This document shows, one piece after another, positions 53,097 through 62,300 of a DNA stretch of 64,000 nt. The notes under the pieces are model-generated. The model worked only from the letters and a program-made list of their open reading frames with translations. It was not told where the DNA came from and made no database searches. Source of the DNA: Eubacteriaceae bacterium UBA6119 (lineage in GTDB: Bacteria; Bacillota; Clostridia; Eubacteriales; UBA1433); the NCBI GenBank assembly GCA_002423395.1, contig DIVZ01000005.1:444428-508427 (forward strand), read 5' to 3'. Within the stretch, counting starts at the first letter, position 1. Each line of letters starts with the position of its first letter. The position numbers and the translations under genes are program-made.

Positions 53097-53103
53097 AATA
53101 AAA

Positions 53104-53130
53104 ATACCGGCATAAAAGCCGGTTTTTTTA
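53104..53130 (+). terminator. Terminator after the CDGSH gene
   Basis: ACCGGC and GCCGGT form a GC-rich stem (53106-53111 with 53118-53123) followed by a run of seven T. Confidence 0.85.
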
Positions 53131-53685
53131 TTGAGATTGAAAACCTGTATAAGGATATAGTTCTTTATCGGTTTTTATGTTTATTATGCGCCAGAAATTT
53201 ATTTCTTTTGCAACCGTAAGCGTTGCCTTATAATTTCTGGCAGGACCGGTAGAAGTCGCCGTAGAAAAAGTTAAATAATATACATACATATTCTCAGTCT
53301 GTTCGATTTTGTCTATTTCATATCCCGATATCCAAGGGCTTGACATTCCCGTCACCCAATTCGGGAATGTATTCTCAAGCTCTTTTGCGTATTTTTCTTT
53401 TAAATTCGCGCTCATAGAAGAATACTGCATAGCCGCGCTTCTTATCATTAAGCCTTCCGCCCAAACTTTAGCAGCATCTTCGGGGCGGCATACGCCTACG
53501 TTATCCATAGCTTGCATTAAAAGCTCGCTGCGCACTTCGTATTTGTTAACTTCAGATACAGCTTTTACAACGCTTATATACTTTATGTTAAATACATATC
53601 CCGCAAAGTTTAAAAGTACAAGCAGCAATATGAATATAATAAAACTTATAATCCAATTATTCTTAGCGAAACGTAATATTTTCAA
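53128..53685 (-). CDS. Membrane-anchored protein of unknown function
   Basis: A 185-residue protein. It starts at TTG behind GGGGG. One N-terminal membrane helix (about residues 12-34, IISFIIFILLLVLLNFAGYV) precedes an extracytoplasmic domain with a single Cys, VGVCRPEDAAKVWAEGLM, and LENTFPNWVTGMSSPWISGYE. The C-terminal half is beta-rich and ends in an unusual short tail. I do not recognise the family. It is convergent with the CDGSH gene and divergent from the DUF4474-like gene. Confidence 0.65.
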   Translation of the reverse strand: MKILRFAKNNWIISFIIFILLLVLLNFAGYVFNIKYISVVKAVSEVNKYEVRSELLMQAMDNVGVCRPEDAAKVWAEGLMIRSAAMQYSSMSANLKEKYAKELENTFPNWVTGMSSPWISGYEIDKIEQTENMYVYYLTFSTATSTGPARNYKATLTVAKEINFWRIINIKTDKELYPYTGFQSQ

Positions 53686-53828
53686 TCAAATCCCCCGCAA
53701 TACAGTAACATATATGATTTTATTGCATAAATTATTCGATTCTATTAAAGGATTATTTACAGTAAGCTATAACAATATTATGTTTTCAGAATATTATGAA
53801 ATAGATAAAATTTAGTGGGGTTTTTTAT

Positions 53829-56093
53829 ATGCATATTTTTTTAAACGCAATAAGTTTTGTGACTGAAAATATAAAAAATACAAATTTAATATATATATTT
53901 ATTTCTGCGGCGATGATATTGACTGCAGCAGTAAAAATCCAAAAATCAAAAAAACAGAAGAAACTAAACGTTTTGTTTATAATTTCCGATGACGGAGAGT
54001 ATTATGATTCAAATATGAATAAAATACCGCCTCCGCACGGGTTTGAGAAACCGCAGAATGAACAGCCGCAGCAAGAGACGAATCAAAACGATGCGCAGGA
54101 AGGCGAAGAAGAAAATAATGAGCCTTCAAGCGGCACGCAGTTAATCACACAGGAAGAAAAACAGAAAATAGAGGATACTATAAGCCTTGCGGGGTACGCT
54201 TACGACGTTATACAAGATATATTTTATTCAAGGCTTGATGCGTGGCAGAGAAAATTCGGTTACTGCCAATTGTATGACGAAGCCTGCGCTCCTATGAGCA
54301 TGATTATTGACTGCGAACCTATATATTTTGACTATGCCAATAAACATTGGCTTATTGAATTCTGGAAAGGTCAGTATGGAATGACTGCGGGATGCGAAGT
54401 AGGCGTTTACTCATCCACATGGCCTAATTTGAATATACCGGGAATTTTTAACGGCATTTTTTATAAATGCGCTGATGACGATAATCTGCTTGATATTTCA
54501 TATACACTTTACAGAAACGGCAAAACTCTGTTTAACCGCCAAGACAAACATTGGTGGCTTACGGGGTTTATTCTGGGTGATTTTATACCGCCACATGAAC
54601 TTATGATGGATATTAAAATAATATTCAAAAACAGTTTAATGCAGAGCGCTTTTGTGGGCGGACTTAAAAACGCCGGATATAAACCCGGCGAGATAAGGGC
54701 AATAAACAATGTGGTTTATATATCTTTCAAAACTCCTCACACAAAACAGCCTAATACCAGAACCGAAGAAATGGAAGAAGTTACGCAGGAAAGAAATGAG
54801 CTTATATGCCGTCGGTTTCAAAGCATTACGAAAGGGCTTGACAACATTTACGATAAAATATACGCGGTTAAACAGCATGATCCCGATATATACGAAATGA
54901 TATTTGATTTCGGTAAGTCAAAGGACGTATACGGTAAATTTAATCTCATTAAAAAAGCGATTGAGTTTTTTACTGACGATGATAATGATGAAGATGGAAA
55001 GACACAAACGCCTGCGGATAAAGATGCGCAGACAATACCGCCTGAGTACCATTATGATTTTCCGGAAGATATCGAAGAGGAAAACTCTCAAGATAATCAA
55101 ACAGATTTTGAATATGACTATGAAGATGAGCCGCGTGGCGAGGACGCACAACAGTATGACGAAAATGATAATGAAACCACGGAGGAAGAAGAACAACCAA
55201 TATTTGAAGATAATGATGAGGAAGATTTAAATCAGAACGAGGAAGACTTTGCAGACGAAGACATAGAGTCTGTATCACAAGAAGAAAAACAAGAAATTGA
55301 AGAAAAATTAAGAATTGCAGGATTTGCATACGATGCTTCCCAGGATATATTTTACTCAATTATGAACGCTTGGCAAAGACAATTCGGATACTGCCGTCTA
55401 TATGACGAAGCTTGCGCTCCCCTGAGCATGATAATAGACTGCGAACCTATTTATTTTAATTACGGAGGCAAACACTGGCTTATAGAGTTTTGGAAAGGTC
55501 AATACGGCATGACTATAGGGTGCGAGGTAGGAATTTTCACGGCTGTCAGCGGTGAGTTAGATATACCAGGTGTCTTTAACGGAACATTTTATAAAGCAAC
55601 TGATGATGATGACTTCTTAGAAATTTCTTATACAGCATATAAAAATAATAAGCCGATATTTGAACGACACGATAAACATTGGTGGCTTACAGGATTTGTA
55701 CTGGGAGGGTTTGCGCATCCGGATGAGCTTAAAATGGATATTAAAATAGTATTCAAAAACAGCTTAATGCAAAGTGAGTTTATTAACGGGCTTAGAAATG
55801 CCGGATATAGGCAGAGCGAAATAAGAGCTATAAACAATATAGTATATATATCGTTTGCAAAGCCTCATACTGTTCAGCCGTTAACAAGGACCGATGAAAT
55901 TGACGCTTTAATGCAGGCAAAAAATAAGTTTTTATGCGAGCAATATCAGAACCTTACAAAAGGTCTTAATAATATCTATGAAAAAATAAACGCGTTAAAA
56001 GAAAAAGAGCCGGAAATATACAACATGATATTTGATACGGGCAAGACAAAACAGATATTTAAAGAATACGAAATTATTAAGAAATATCTTTAG
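53829..56093 (+). CDS. Membrane-anchored protein with two DUF4474-like domains
   Basis: A 754-residue protein. Residues 1-40 hold a hydrophobic helix, followed by a basic patch and a Gln/Glu/Asn-rich linker to about 107. Domain A (about 108-380) and domain B (about 485-754) are clear tandem copies. Each has QDIFYS, AWQR(K/Q)FGYC, YDEACAP, MIIDCEPIYF, KHWLIEFWKGQYGMT and DKHWWLTGF. The link between them (about 380-485) is strongly acidic. These blocks match the DUF4474 family, whose function is unknown. The repeated Trp/Asp/Cys core suggests a conserved binding or catalytic pocket on the outer face of the membrane. A metallophosphoesterase gene follows. Confidence 0.82.
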   Translation: MHIFLNAISFVTENIKNTNLIYIFISAAMILTAAVKIQKSKKQKKLNVLFIISDDGEYYDSNMNKIPPPHGFEKPQNEQPQQETNQNDAQEGEEENNEPSSGTQLITQEEKQKIEDTISLAGYAYDVIQDIFYSRLDAWQRKFGYCQLYDEACAPMSMIIDCEPIYFDYANKHWLIEFWKGQYGMTAGCEVGVYSSTWPNLNIPGIFNGIFYKCADDDNLLDISYTLYRNGKTLFNRQDKHWWLTGFILGDFIPPHELMMDIKIIFKNSLMQSAFVGGLKNAGYKPGEIRAINNVVYISFKTPHTKQPNTRTEEMEEVTQERNELICRRFQSITKGLDNIYDKIYAVKQHDPDIYEMIFDFGKSKDVYGKFNLIKKAIEFFTDDDNDEDGKTQTPADKDAQTIPPEYHYDFPEDIEEENSQDNQTDFEYDYEDEPRGEDAQQYDENDNETTEEEEQPIFEDNDEEDLNQNEEDFADEDIESVSQEEKQEIEEKLRIAGFAYDASQDIFYSIMNAWQRQFGYCRLYDEACAPLSMIIDCEPIYFNYGGKHWLIEFWKGQYGMTIGCEVGIFTAVSGELDIPGVFNGTFYKATDDDDFLEISYTAYKNNKPIFERHDKHWWLTGFVLGGFAHPDELKMDIKIVFKNSLMQSEFINGLRNAGYRQSEIRAINNIVYISFAKPHTVQPLTRTDEIDALMQAKNKFLCEQYQNLTKGLNNIYEKINALKEKEPEIYNMIFDTGKTKQIFKEYEIIKKYL

Positions 56094-56129
56094 ACAGAAT
56101 TTATTTTAGCAAACTAACGGGAGCGTAAT

Positions 56130-57053
56130 ATGAGCTACGCATCGAAAAATTTAACTAAAGCTTATGAAGAAGCATACAATATTAATTATAATAATGATAC
56201 AAAAATAGTAATAATGAGCGACTGCCACAGGGGCAACGGAGATAATTCCGATAATTTTTCCAAAAATCAGAACATCGCATTTGTTGCCCTGTCATATTAT
56301 AATGAGAAAGATTTTATATACATCGAAGCTGGAGACGGGGATGAATTGTGGGAAGGAAGCAGTCAGGCCGACATAGTAGAAATGTACGGCAGCATTTTTT
56401 GGATGCTGTCCCAATTCAATAAAGGAAACAGGCTTTATATGCTGTTTGGCAATCACGATATTGCAAAAAAAGACAGCAATTTTGCAAAAGAAAATTACGC
56501 AAGCTATTATGATGCGGCGCAGAATAAATATATTCCGCTTTTTGAAGACCTTAAAATTCACGAAAGTGTTATTTTAAACCACATAGTATCAGGCGACAAG
56601 ATTTTTGTAGTGCACGGTCATCAGGCGGATTTTTTTAATAATTCGCTTTTTTGGCTGTCAAGATTTCTTGTAAGATACTTATGGAAACCTTTAGAAGTGA
56701 TAGGAGTAAAAAATCCGACGAGCGCGGCAAAGAATTATTTAAAAAAAGAAAGCATCGAAAAGCATATAATAAAATGGGCTAATACAAACCGTCAAATAGT
56801 AATAGCCGGCCATACTCACAGGCCTTATATGCCTAAAGCAGGAGAAAACCTATATTTCAATGACGGCAGCTGCGTGCATCCAAGATGCATAACTGCAATA
56901 GAAATTGAAAACAACAAAATATCTCTTGTAAAATGGAGCGTTAAAACAAGATATGACGCTGCGCTTTATATAAGAAGGGATGTTTTAATGGGACCCGTAA
57001 ATATTATAGATTATTACAATGTTTCTAAATTTACGAAAACTAGTGTAATATGA
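56130..57053 (+). CDS. Calcineurin-like metallophosphoesterase
   Basis: A 307-residue soluble phosphoesterase. All motifs are present: MSDCHRGNGDN (about residues 30-40), AGDGDELWEG, FGNHDIAKKD, VVHGHQADFF and AGHTHRPYM. The closest known pattern is the UDP-2,3-diacylglucosamine pyrophosphatase (LpxH)-like group, but this Gram-positive-type organism would not need lipid A, so another phosphodiester is likely. GGGAG lies before the ATG, and the gene follows the DUF4474-like gene by 36 bases, probably on the same transcript. Confidence 0.85.
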   Translation: MSYASKNLTKAYEEAYNINYNNDTKIVIMSDCHRGNGDNSDNFSKNQNIAFVALSYYNEKDFIYIEAGDGDELWEGSSQADIVEMYGSIFWMLSQFNKGNRLYMLFGNHDIAKKDSNFAKENYASYYDAAQNKYIPLFEDLKIHESVILNHIVSGDKIFVVHGHQADFFNNSLFWLSRFLVRYLWKPLEVIGVKNPTSAAKNYLKKESIEKHIIKWANTNRQIVIAGHTHRPYMPKAGENLYFNDGSCVHPRCITAIEIENNKISLVKWSVKTRYDAALYIRRDVLMGPVNIIDYYNVSKFTKTSVI

Positions 57054-57061
57054 TAAACAAG

Positions 57062-57088
57062 AAAAAAGCTCCGCTGAATGCGGAGCTT
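57062..57088 (-). terminator. Terminator of hppA
   Basis: AAGCTCCGC and GCGGAGCTT form a 9-bp stem with loop TGAAT. On the minus strand six T follow, so hppA is the main user; on the plus strand the tract is poor. Confidence 0.8.
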
Positions 57089-57101
57089 AAATATTAGTAT
57101 T

Positions 57102-59111
57102 TTAATGCAAGAACGGCGCCAATATTAAAGAAATTGTGCCCATAACTTTTATTAAAGCGTTAAGAGAAGGACCGGACGTATCTTTAAACGGGTCGCCGAC
57201 AGTATCGCCGATAACCGCGGCAGCATGAGCGTCCGTGCCTTTGCCGCCTAAATTGCCCGCTTCTATATATTTTTTAGCATTATCCCAAGCTCCGCCTGCG
57301 TTTGCCATAAAGATAGCCATTAACACGCCGGATACAGTGCCGCCCGCAAGCATTCCGCCCAAAGCGTTTTTGCCAAGAAGCAGACCTACAAGAACAGGCA
57401 TGCCGACTGCCAAAAGCCCCGGTATTATCATTTCTTTAATAGCAGCTTTTGTAGCAATGTCTACACAGCTTGCATAATCCGCTTTAGCGGAAGGATCGCC
57501 TTTTAAAAGCCCCGGTATTTCGCGGAACTGGCGGCGTACTTCTTCTATCATTTTAAAAGCGGCTTTGCCTACTGCTTCCATTGCAAATGCCGAGAATAAG
57601 AATGGCAGTGCGCCTCCTATAAACAACCCGACTATTGTTGTCGGATTAAGAATGTCTATTGTCGTAAGGTGTGAAAGTTCAGCATAAGCGTTAAACAATA
57701 CAAGCGCCGTAAGAGCGGCGGAACCTATCGCAAAACCCTTGGCAACAGCCGCAGTAGTATTGCCTACGCTGTCAAGTTTATCTGTTGTTTTTCTTACTTC
57801 CGGGTCAAGTCCCGCCATTTCGGCGATACCGCCCGCGTTGTCTGCAACAGGACCGAAAGAGTCTATAGCAACTATTATACCCGCTGTCGAAAGCATTGAC
57901 ATAGCCGCAATCGCTATACCGAAAACGCCTGCGAAATGGAAAGACACAAGGGTTGCCGCGCAGAAAGTAAGTATTGGAAGAGCCGTGCTTTTAAGTCCTA
58001 CAGCAAGGCCTTGAATAAGATTTGTAGCAGGTCCGGTAAGGGATGCTTTTGCAATTCCCTGCGCGGGTTTTTTATTGTTGGATGTATAATATTCCGTTAT
58101 AAGTCCTATTAAAATATTTACCATCAAACCGGCTATTACGCATACAAATACTTTATTTGGCGTAATTGTAATGCTGCCTGCCTGATAAGAAGCCGGAAGC
58201 ATCAATTTAAGAACAACATACGCGCCTATTGCGGTTATGATGTTTGTTCCCCACAGACCTTTGTTTAATGCCATTTGCGGATTCGCTTTTTCGCCTGTTC
58301 TTACAAAGAAGCCCGATATAATTGACGCAAGCAATCCTACTATGCCTATTGCTATGAACAAATATTCTCCCACTCCATGACCTTTGAAAACAGAGTATCC
58401 AATAAGCATGCCCGCAATGGTAGTCGCCGCGTATGATTCGAATAAGTCGGCTCCCATACCGGCTGTATCACCTACGTTATCGCCTACGTTGTCGGCAATA
58501 ACCGCAGGGTTACGCGGATCGTCTTCCGGAATGCCCGCTTCAACTTTACCCACAAGGTCCGCGCCTACGTCGGCAGCCTTTGTAAATATGCCGCCGCCGA
58601 CACGAGCAAAGAGCGCTATTGCGCTTGCGCCGAAAGCAAAAGAATTAATTGTTTCAGCGTCTCCGAAAATCAAAAACAGAGCTGCAACGCCCATAAGACC
58701 AAGTCCCGCAACCGAAAAGCCCATTACCGCTCCGCCTCTGAACGCTACTCCGAGAGCGCTGTTTAAGCTTGTGCGCGCAGCTTCGGTTGTACGGCAGTTA
58801 GCTCTTGTTGTGATGCTCATCCCGATATAGCCGGCTAATGCGGATGATACCGCGCCGACTAAAAATGCTGCAGCGCCCTGCCAGCCTTTTGCTATTAAGA
58901 GAATAATTGTGACTATAATTGCGAAAGGAATCAATGTTTTATATTGTCTTTTAAGGTACGCCATTGCGCCCTCTTGGACAGCTTTGGAGATTTCCTGCAT
59001 TTTTTCATTGCCGGGATTTCTTTTTAGCACGTTCTTGGCAAAAAGAAATGCGACAATCAAGGCAAAAATACCAGCCGAAATTCCCCAAACAGATATTGAT
59101 GTCAAACTCAT
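57102..59111 (-). CDS. hppA: Membrane-bound ion-pumping pyrophosphatase
   Basis: A 669-residue protein with about 16 membrane helices. Substrate-site motifs are DVGADLVGKVEAGIPEDDPR, DNVGDNVGDTAGMGADLFES and the C-terminal GDTVGDPFKDTSGPSLNALI. It hydrolyses PPi and pumps H+ or Na+ outwards, saving energy from biosynthesis. SVGNTTAAVAKG has Ala where K+-independent enzymes carry Lys, so a K+-dependent type is expected. H+ versus Na+ cannot be told safely by eye. GGAGG precedes the ATG. Confidence 0.95.
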   Translation of the reverse strand: MSLTSISVWGISAGIFALIVAFLFAKNVLKRNPGNEKMQEISKAVQEGAMAYLKRQYKTLIPFAIIVTIILLIAKGWQGAAAFLVGAVSSALAGYIGMSITTRANCRTTEAARTSLNSALGVAFRGGAVMGFSVAGLGLMGVAALFLIFGDAETINSFAFGASAIALFARVGGGIFTKAADVGADLVGKVEAGIPEDDPRNPAVIADNVGDNVGDTAGMGADLFESYAATTIAGMLIGYSVFKGHGVGEYLFIAIGIVGLLASIISGFFVRTGEKANPQMALNKGLWGTNIITAIGAYVVLKLMLPASYQAGSITITPNKVFVCVIAGLMVNILIGLITEYYTSNNKKPAQGIAKASLTGPATNLIQGLAVGLKSTALPILTFCAATLVSFHFAGVFGIAIAAMSMLSTAGIIVAIDSFGPVADNAGGIAEMAGLDPEVRKTTDKLDSVGNTTAAVAKGFAIGSAALTALVLFNAYAELSHLTTIDILNPTTIVGLFIGGALPFLFSAFAMEAVGKAAFKMIEEVRRQFREIPGLLKGDPSAKADYASCVDIATKAAIKEMIIPGLLAVGMPVLVGLLLGKNALGGMLAGGTVSGVLMAIFMANAGGAWDNAKKYIEAGNLGGKGTDAHAAAVIGDTVGDPFKDTSGPSLNALIKVMGTISLILAPFLH

Positions 59112-59167
59112 TTTTTACCTCCAAAATATTGACATATATATATTTAAAATGATTAAAAACCTTATTT

Positions 59168-59196
59168 ATCATACTGTAACTTTTATTAAATGTCAA
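59168..59196 (-). promoter_or_regulatory. SigA-type promoter of hppA
   Basis: On the minus strand TTGACA and TATGAT are separated by 17 bases, about 55 bases upstream of the ATG. Confidence 0.75.
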
Positions 59197-59269
59197 TATT
59201 AAACAAAAAACGATAACGTTAACATTAGCGGTTTATATTGTTTTTTATTATTTACCAAAAAATTGGGAA

Positions 59270-59300
59270 AATTCTCATATTTTTATTAAATATGGGAATT
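59270..59300 (+). promoter_or_regulatory. Hairpin in the leader of the activase gene
   Basis: AATTCTCATATTT (59270-59282) and AAATATGGGAATT (59288-59300) form a 13-bp stem with one G-T pair and loop TTATT, 34 bases before the GTG start. It may be an operator or mRNA structure. No run of T follows, so it is not a terminator. The rest of 59112-59334 shows only the hppA promoter and a TAACGTTA palindrome at 59214. Confidence 0.4.
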
Positions 59301-59334
59301 ATTTAATTTATCCGAAAAAAAGGGGATAAGATTT

Positions 59335-62300
59335 GTGAAAAATACTATTGATAATAGAATAAATGAAAATATATTTTATATTGGAATAGACGTAGGCTCC
59401 ACTACGGTTAAAATCATCGCGCTTGATAAAGACGATAATTTATGCTACAGCAAGTACCTGCGTCACAATGCCGATTTATATAAAACACTTAAAAATATGT
59501 GCGAGGAAATGAGCGAAAAATTTTCAGATTCGAACTTATTTGTGTCTGTAACAGGCTCGGGCGGACTTTCGGTATCGGAAAAATTAAACCTTCCGTTTGT
59601 TCAGGAGGTTATAGCCGGCTGCAAGGCAATTGAAAAATATATTCCGGCAGTTGATGTAATAATAGAGCTTGGCGGGGAAGACGCAAAGATTACTTTTTAT
59701 AAGGGCGGTGTTGACCAGAGAATGAACGGCATTTGCGCAGGCGGCACGGGAGCTTTTATTGACCAGATGGCAATACTTTTAAACACTGACGCGTATGGTC
59801 TTAATGAACTCGCGAAAAATTACAGCGTAATTTATCCAATAGCGTCCAGGTGCGGAGTATTTGCGAAAACCGACATTCAGCCGCTTTTAAACGAGGGAGC
59901 GAGGCGTGAAGATATTGCCGCTTCTATTTTCCAGTCAGTTGTAAACCAGACAATAGGCGGACTCGCGTGCGGAAGGAAGATAAGAGGAAAAGTAGGATTT
60001 TTAGGCGGACCGCTGCATTTTTTGCCAGAATTAAGAAAAAGATTCAAAGAAACACTGAATCTTAACAATGATGAAATGATAGTTCCAGATAACGCTGAGG
60101 TGTATGTAGCGATTGGCGCCGCTATAAACGCAAAGAGCAATAAAGAATTAATAACACTGTCAGAAATAATAAATCTGCTTAAATCACGTGATAATAACCA
60201 GGATAATATAGATCATTTAGAACCTTTGTTTGAAAGTGAAAATGAATATGAAGCATTTATTAAAAGGCATCATGAACATAGTGTATGCAGAAAAAACATT
60301 TCTGATATAAACGGTAATTGCTTTTTAGGGCTTGATATCGGCTCTACCACAAGCAAAGCGGTTTTAATAGACGATGAATGCAATCTGATGTTATCCCATT
60401 ATACAGGCAACGAGGGCAGTCCGTTAAATACCGCGGGGAAAATGCTCTCTGAAATCTACAAAGCTTTGCCGCAAGGGACAGTTATATCATATTCCGCCGT
60501 TACGGGATATGGTGAAAACCTGATAAAAGCGGCGTACGGCTGCGATATCGGCGAAGTTGAAACGGTGGCGCATTATAAGGCGGCCGAGCATTTTATGCCC
60601 GGGGTCGAATTAATACTCGATATAGGCGGACAGGATATGAAATGCATAAAGGTTCGCAACGGCGTAATAGATAATGTAATATTAAACGAAGCTTGCTCCT
60701 CCGGGTGCGGATCGTTTATTGAGACATTCGCAAAATCACTCGGTCTTACCGTGGGAGAATTTGCAAAACAAGGCATAAAAGCGTCTGCCCCTGCTGATTT
60801 GGGCACAAGGTGCACCGTGTTTATGAATTCTAAAGTAAAGCAGGCTCAAAAAGAAGGTATAAGCGTAGGAGACATTTCCGCAGGGCTTTGTTATTCAGTT
60901 ATAAAAAACGCGCTTTATAAAGTAATTAAAATAAAAGACGACCAGCAACTGGGCGATAAGATAATTGTTCAGGGAGGAACATTTTTAAATAACGCTATAC
61001 TTAGAAGCTTTGAAAAAATAACCGGAAAAGAAGTTGTAAGACCGGACATCGCAGGGCTTATGGGAGCGTTCGGAGCGGCTATTATCGCAAAAGAATCTTA
61101 TGATAAAGATACAATATCAGCACTAATTAGTCTTACGCAGCTGAAAAACTTCATATATGAAACAAAAATAACACGCTGCAAAAATTGCACGAATAATTGC
61201 CTGCTGACAATAAATGTTTTTAACGGCAAAGATAAATTTATAACGGGGAATAAATGCGAGAAAGGCGCGGGGATTGAGGAATGCAAAAAAGTACCCAATA
61301 TTTTTGAATACAAAACAAACAGAATTTTTCAGTATAAACCGCTTGAATTAATCGAGGCGAAAAGGGGAGTAATGGGTATACCGCGCGTACTTAACATGTT
61401 TGAGAATTACCCGTTCTGGCACACGTTTTTTACTGCGCTTAATTTCAGAGTAGAACTATCACCCGTATCAAACAGGGAAATATACGAGCTGGGAATGGAC
61501 ACGGTATCGTCTGATACTGTATGTTATCCCGCAAAACTGGCGCACGGGCATATCGCGGCATTAATAAATAAAGGGGTTAAACATATATTTTACCCGTGTA
61601 TCTTTAAGGAAAGAGCGGAAATAGTGCAGGCAGACAACTGCTTTAACTGCCCGATAGTTATAGGATACCCTGAAGTAATAAAAGGCAATATGGATATAGT
61701 ACATGAAAAAGGAATTAAATTCCATAACCCGTATCTGCCTTACAATAATAAGAAAGCGCTCGCCAAAAGGCTATGTGAAGAATTTAAAGAGTTTAATATC
61801 ACACTGGCAGAGGTTCAAAACGCTGTTAATATTGCATGGGAAGAAGATGTTAGTTTTAAAAAGGATATAAAACGCAAAGGTGAAGAGGTTATTTCCTGGC
61901 TTGAAAAAACCGGCGGCAAAGCGATAGTGCTTTCGGGCAGGCCGTATCATTTAGATAATGAGGTAAATCACTCTATACCTTCGCTTATAACATCGCTGGG
62001 ACTTGCCGTGCTTACGGAGGATTGCGTCGCGCATTTAGGGCATGCAGAAAGGCCATTAAAAGTCCTCGATCAATGGATGTATCATTCAAGACTGTATGAA
62101 GCAGCGGATTATGTTTCAAAGCATGACAATATTGAACTTGTGCAGCTTAATTCTTTTGGATGCGGTCCTGATTCAATAGCCTCAGAACAGGCAAGCGAGA
62201 TACTTTCTAAGACGGGGAAAATATATACTTTGATAAAAATAGACGAGGTGAGCAACTTAGGCGCGGTGAGAATAAGGATGCGCTCGCTGAAAGCGGCGAT

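Noticed and set aside
52517..53113. 198-codon minus-strand frame opposite the CDGSH gene
   Set aside because: The plus strand carries intact CDGSH motifs and a good ribosome site, so this is a shadow.
53309..53815. 168-codon plus-strand frame opposite the unknown membrane-anchored gene
   Set aside because: The minus-strand frame has a GGGGG ribosome site and a proper membrane helix; the plus-strand frame has neither.
54904..55359. Several frames of low complexity over the acidic linker of the DUF4474 protein
   Set aside because: GA-rich codons for Asp and Glu keep other frames open; no start signals.
53829..56093. Possible repeat element or misassembly because of the two similar halves
   Set aside because: The halves differ throughout, and share one open frame with a distinct linker, so this is a true domain duplication.
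58384..58830. 148-codon open frame on the plus strand inside hppA
   Set aside because: It is antisense to strongly conserved hppA motifs, rich in Pro/Ser/Ala as expected for a shadow frame, and has no ribosome site.
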